From Bryoerythrophyllum caledonicum (Eukaryota; Streptophyta; Bryopsida; Pottiales; Pottiaceae), in NCBI GenBank assembly GCA_963971425.1, contig OZ020524.1:21815022-21879021 (forward strand): a DNA stretch of 64,000 nucleotides, written 5' to 3'. Of this stretch, positions 59,901-64,000 are shown piece by piece (position 1 is the first letter of the stretch; every line of letters begins with the position of its first letter). The notes beneath the pieces were generated by a model that was not told where the DNA came from, did no database searches, and saw nothing but the letters and a program-made list of their open reading frames with translations. Made by a program: the position numbers and the translations under genes.

Positions 59901-60538
59901 ATCAGGTTGAGCAAGATGTGTCGGTTCTCGATAGTGGGCTCAATAACCACCGCTCTAACGGGCACGTGGAAGGTGACATCGGAGGGGTGTAGCTGGGAAA
60001 TGGCCTCTGTCCAAGCCATATGGCAATGATTGCCATCCCAGACAAAGAAGAAATTCTCTGAAAACGCGGAGTACTCCGGATGAGTCTTCAACAACTCCTC
60101 GAACTTCCTGTCCTCTTCTAGCGATAGCTCAGACCACGTTGACCGGTCTTCTGGAAGCACCCGCTTCTCCGCAAGGGAAAAACTCTTCACCGACACATAA
60201 AAACTTGCGGAACCAGGCCGATACCCCTTCACGAACTCCCCCTTCAGTTTCTCGACATCGCTCCGAAGAGGTAATCTAACCTCAGTCATGGGCACCATAC
60301 GGCAAAGGGAAATGGGGAGATCACCAGCGTTGGAGGAGATGATGCTCTGTAGGATGTCATATGAGGTCCCACGGATGGACTTCCGCAAAGACTGAAGAGT
60401 TGAAGCTAGCCCAAGCTCATCAACAAGTTCAGAGACGGTTGCCTTGTCCTTCACAATCTCGAGGACTTCGCAAGATGAAGTACCTGAAGGTTCCATTGAA
60501 TCAACCTGCAATAGGAACTCATTAGAATCCGAAGCCAT
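56940..60538 (-). pseudogene. ParB-like domain fused to a beta-class DNA methyltransferase-like domain, six exons, broken
   Basis: Exons: 60538-59886, 59844 (or 59789)-59589, 59485-59276, 59153-58963, 58875-57240 and 57157-56940, about 1054 codons. Exon 1 holds a ParB/Srx-like core: EVRLPLRSDVEKLKGEF near residues 86-102 and VWDGNHCHMAWTEA near 166-179, where bacterial ParB-like proteins have DGNHR. Exon 5 has a Lys/Glu coiled coil. It is followed by methyltransferase motif IV as MVLFDVPE (791-794 for DPPY), then AFEMVGALLRDGAPFIVFY and WVGFVEETKW. Exons 5 and 6 encode motif I as VLDLTASTG (977-983 for DPFAGSG), then WHIFALEEDRELV. The IV-before-I order is that of beta-class DNA N6-adenine/N4-cytosine methylases. 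A basic tail (KGSRKRP) could direct it to the nucleus. Breaks: TAG 59450-59452, TGA 59324-59326, TAG 58990-58992, TAA 57928-57930, TGA 57337-57339. Exon 4 is 191 nt where phases demand 192. Confidence 0.7.
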
Positions 60539-60991
60539 TCGCTGTTCACATAAGAACAATAAACTACAGTAGACACATCTCTCATTTCATGCTCAACACG
60601 GAAGCGGAGCCTCAGCATATGACACTTACATAAGAACATCACCTTCACAACTCCCCACATTGATCACACAACCCTCTTTCTCACCATTCACTCTACTTAC
60701 CATCCCTCATCATGATAAACAAATTCAGAATCAGATGAACCCACCCTCTCCCAGCCTCGCCAACTCTACAGTCTTCACTCACCATGCACGAGCACTCTCA
60801 CTACAGTCTCACTGAATACGTGCCCAACCCCCCTCTCTCACATCACATGATCTGTGCACACGCCCCGCCTACCTTGACCTATTGACCTTAGTTCTACATA
60901 GCTGGGCCTCCTTTGTATTGAAGCAATGCCCTAAGCATGCACGTGCATGTGCATGCATATCTGTCATGAGCAGAATTACTAGAAGGCTCGT

Positions 60992-61143
60992 GACAAAGTC
61001 TTCTCCAGCTAGGAGGGGAATTCAGAATTTTTACCAAAAACCAAGACCCCTGAATTTGTCTTTTGGATATGAAAGCCAAATTCAGGGGTCACCAAATTTG
61101 GCAAAAATTTCAAAATCCCCTTCCAGCTGGAGAGGACTTTGTC
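60992..61143. mobile_element. Foldback in repeat unit 1 (152 bp)
   Basis: Arms begin gacaaagtcttctccagct and end with the inverse, ctggagaggactttgtc. The centre is cctgaatttg-tcttttggatatgaaag-ccaaattcagg. Confidence 0.75.
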
Positions 61144-61567
61144 TCGCGCCTTCACACACTTCGCGCTGGATTCATTCACCTTGCCTCAGCATGCGTATTA
61201 TGCATGGTGATATCACCCCACCCTCTCCCAGCCAATATTAAACCTACCTCTCCCTCACCATGCACGAGCACTCTCTCACTCTCGGTGTAGACACAAAGGC
61301 CAAGCTCACAGGACCCCACCTCCTCCCAGCCTCACGAACTCTACAGTCTTCACTCACCAGGCACGAACACTCTTATTACAGTCTCATTGATATTATGCCC
61401 AACCCCCCTCTCTCGCATCACATGATCTGTGCACATGCCCCCCCTACCTTGACCTACTCACCTCAGTTCTACCTAGCTAGACCTCCCTTGTATTGAAGCA
61501 ACGACCCTAAGCATGCACTTGCATGTGCATGCATATCTATCATGAGCAGAATTACTAGTAGGCTAGT

Positions 61568-61677
61568 GACGAAGTCCTCTTCAGCTGGGAGGGGATTTTA
61601 GAATTTTTACCAAAAACTGTAACCCCTGAATTTGGCAAAAATTCCGAAATCCCTTCTCAGCTGGAGAAGACTTCGTC
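61568..61677. mobile_element. Foldback in repeat unit 2 (110 bp, centre deleted)
   Basis: The same outer arms (gacgaagtcctcttcagct and inverse), but the central 42 bases that form one side of the inner hairpin are gone. Confidence 0.75.
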
Positions 61678-62100
61678 TCGCACATTCACACACTTTGCGC
61701 TGGATTTGTTTAGCGTGCCTCAGCATGTGTATTATGCATGGTGATATCACCCCCTCTCTCCCAGCCTATATCAAACCTATCCCTCCCTCAACATGCACGA
61801 GCACTCTCTCACCCTCGGTGCAGAGACAAAGGCCTAGCTCACATGACCCCACCCTCTCCCAGCCTCACAAACTCTATAGTCTTCACTTACCAGGCACGAG
61901 TAGTGTTACTACAGGCTCATTGATATTATGCCCAACCCCCCTCTCTCACATCACATCATCTGAGCACACGCCCCCCCTATCTTGACCTACCGACCTCTGT
62001 CCTTCCTAGTTGGACCTCCCTTTTATTGAAACAACAACCCTAAGCATGCACGTGCATGTGCATGCATATCTATCACGAGCAAAGTTACTAGAAGGCTAGA

Positions 62101-62252
62101 AACGAAGTCCTCTCCAGCTGGGAGGGGATTTCCGAATTTTTACCAAAAACTGTGATCCCTGAATTTGGCTTTTGGATCCGAAAGCCAAATTCAGGGGTCA
62201 CTGAATTTGGTAAAAATTCCAATATCCCCTCCTAGCTAGAGAGGACTTCGTC
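62101..62252. mobile_element. Foldback in repeat unit 3 (152 bp)
   Basis: The best-preserved copy. The inner hairpin tgaatttggcttttggatcc / ggatccgaaagccaaattca is almost perfectly self-complementary around ggatcc, inside arms acgaagtcctctccagct and agctagagaggacttcgt. Confidence 0.8.
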
Positions 62253-62831
62253 TGGCGCATTCACACACTTCGCGTTGGATTCATTCAGCCTGCCTCAGCA
62301 TGCGTATTATGCATGGTGATATCACCCCACCCTCTCCTAGCCTTTATCAAACCTACTCCTCCCTCACCATGCACGAGCACTCTTCGAGCCTCGGTGTAGA
62401 TACAAAAGCCAAGCTCACAAGACCCCACCCTCTCCTAGCCTCACGAACTCTACAGTCTTCACTCACCAGGCACGAGCACTCTCCCTATATCACCCTCATA
62501 ACGTGCCCAACCCCCCGCCCTCCCAACACCACCAGCATGAACAGATCAGGATCGATTACCTCCCACTTGCCTTAAATCTGAACTTCGACGAACTCTAAAC
62601 CGACCCCATCACACCAAACCCTAACGCAAACCCCATCCTCCCTCACCCAACATGACAAGATTCGTAAAACGAAGAAGATGTCGTACCTGGAGTTCACCAC
62701 CAGTTTTCTACAGAACCGGGTTGCCTTCCCGCGAACTACCGCGCTCCTTTCCAACGTTTAAAACTTGCAAGTACTCAAGAAACTTAGAAATCCTACCAAA
62801 AAGATGAATTGGACACAATCGCGGTGACGAG

Positions 62832-63799
62832 TTAGGGTTTTACGAAATAAGGCGACTCATGAGACAAAACAAAACGCGTGCAATTTCCTGAACTCAAACT
62901 CCAATTATGCACGTCACATGGAGAAAACTCTCCTTCCCTCACGAGCACGGATACGCCAGTAGAGAGCTCATTCGGAAAAGAAGAACCTGAGAGTTCATTT
63001 TGGGAAGTGACTTTCGTATCGCAAATCCTAACTCGAGGGTGCTCAAGCTCTGTTCGGGACCTCCATGACCAATGGGTAGCATGATGAGACGTATAAAATA
63101 ATATCTTCGAACTAGTACATAGTGATGAGGAATCAAATATCTCATGTAACAATCGCTCATGTAACATACCTGATTTAGTGGATCCCTTACCGATTCCCGT
63201 AATTTTACAGCCAGCTCCTCTGCACCACCTTGCAGAGCCGTTGCTCCAATTGCGGGTGCTTTTGATGAAGAACCGTCTTCGAACATTGTGGGTCGGGATG
63301 GATTTCCTCGGCTCCCATATCGCTCACTTGAGTCACTATTTTGGCAGTCAGATTGGCCTTCACTGCCTACAGATCCCTTATCTACTTGCAAACAGGTCTC
63401 TGCGGTACTAGATCTTTGATACATTTTCATGGAGTTTTCTTCTATCGAGTATTCTTGTTCAAGATGCTCATGAATTCCTACGAAGGTGCTACACTCCTGA
63501 ATAACAAATCGAGAGTCACGAATCAGAGGGACCTATTGACGTTCGTCAATTCAGCTCATCTCTTAGATATAAATAAAAATAAAAATAAAGCATACCTCCC
63601 CTGTTGATTGGACGAGAAGCGGTCCTTGATGTATACTTGACAAATTCCTAAATTGTTCACCCGATTTTGATATCTCTACTTCCTCATTTTGAGGAGCCAA
63701 CAATGATTGTTGTAGTCGCCGATCCTTTCGAGCCCGCGTCTGCTTCGGATTAGAGAAATTGGTACTTCGCTTCTTCCGCCCACCTATCTTAATCATCAT
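62832..63799 (-). CDS. Three-exon basic protein of unknown function, or 5' exons of the ParB/methyltransferase-like unit
   Basis: Exons 63799-63596 (ATG, donor gtatgc), 63496-63170 (donor gtatgt) and 63047-62832 join in phase 0 to 248 residues and a stop. The N-terminus is strongly basic (KIGGRKKRSTNF, RARKDRR), like a nuclear localisation signal. Exon 2 is Ser/Gly-rich and acidic (GSVGSEGQSDCQNSDSSERYGSRGNPS). No family is recognised. The third acceptor is ambiguous: cag at 63050 or ag at 63048 give different frames. The alternative frame ends in a possible donor after MNSQ, which could lead into further exons. It lies ~2.3 kb upstream of the ParB/methyltransferase-like exon 1 on the same strand, separated by the tandem repeats, so one transcription unit is possible but not shown. 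Confidence 0.5.
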
Positions 63800-64000
63800 C
63801 TACACGATAGCCACACTCCTCCTCGACACTCTCTTTCAACATCAGAAGCTCCCTATGAACCCAAACAACTTGGTGCAATACTCCTTCGTTGCGGTATTAG
63901 AGCCCTTGTTCTAATCTGTCTTGCTATTGATTACACCAGAATACCACTATTTATTTTAATCCTCTTCTCAGATCTTGTAATTCTATAGCTGTTGCGTAGT
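63800..64000. other. 5' flank of the three-exon gene
   Basis: This is the upstream sequence of the ATG at 63799. No element is recognised. Confidence 0.3.

Larger units (their letters stand above)
60740..62545. repeat. Tandem repeat, about 3.3 units of 575/533/575 bp
   Basis: The anchor tgcccaacccccc recurs at 60821, 61396, 61929 and 62504. Units share tctacagtcttcactcacc, a gcatgcacgtgcatgtgc tract, the foldback described separately and ttatgcatggtgatatcacc. The middle unit is 42 bases shorter because its foldback lacks the centre. The array fills the space between the ParB/methyltransferase-like gene and the exons at 62.8-63.8 kb. Confidence 0.85.

Noticed and set aside
60882..62575. Repeated ~80-120-codon plus-strand frames in the 60.7-62.5 kb array
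   Set aside because: They recur because the DNA repeats, are low in complexity, and change frame between units.
1..64000. CRISPR arrays, operons, riboswitches, rRNA genes
   Set aside because: None seen. Introns, the F-box gene and plant element types show eukaryotic DNA, and the short tandem repeats lack spacers of constant length.

Overview
The window reads as nuclear DNA of a streptophyte plant, most likely bryophyte, lycophyte or fern grade rather than a crop. The evidence is plant-type GT-AG introns, a plastid-type leucine aminopeptidase with a transit-peptide-like N-terminus, an F-box/kelch gene, a DUF7869 transposon-type pseudogene and a plant receptor-kinase fragment. The species cannot be fixed from the sequence. 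Gene islands sit in AT-rich, repeat-dense DNA.

Layout. 1-5.1 kb: a ~3.5-kb tandem duplication of decayed FCP1/NIF-type HAD phosphatase-like modules. 6.4-9.0 kb (minus): an intact five-exon orphan gene. 9-14 kb: nested inverted-repeat elements. 14.7-17.0 kb (minus): a complete two-exon F-box/kelch gene. 18-24 kb: a hypothetical ORF, a receptor-kinase remnant and other coding scraps. 24-36 kb: nearly all non-coding, with several TIR elements, a 1.1-kb minisatellite with higher-order structure, and dispersed repeats. 36.5-40.9 kb (minus): a nine-exon EF-hand-like gene lacking its 5' end, with two TIR elements in one intron. 43.6-46.1 kb (minus): the DUF7869 pseudogene, with an array of six ~22-bp palindromes just upstream. 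48-50.5 kb: two more TIR elements, one about 240 bp before the next gene. 50.8-52.5 kb (plus): an intact, GC-rich, intronless M17 leucine aminopeptidase. 55.2 kb: a tRNA-like SINE. 56.9-60.5 kb (minus): a six-exon, broken gene whose deduced product joins a ParB-like N-terminal domain to a C-terminal beta-class DNA N6-adenine/N4-cytosine methyltransferase-like domain. 60.7-62.5 kb: ~533-575-bp tandem repeats carrying a foldback. 62.8-63.8 kb (minus): three exons of a basic protein, either a separate gene or 5' exons of the methyltransferase-like unit.

Only the F-box gene, the aminopeptidase, the five-exon orphan, the EF-hand-like gene and the 62.8-63.8 kb exons look intact. The genes do not form one pathway. 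The common theme is decayed mobile or multicopy families between a few housekeeping genes. The strongest candidate for something undescribed is the ParB/methyltransferase-like gene: in bacteria and phages that architecture is a DNA-modification module, and here it is embedded in a plant-style exon-intron gene.
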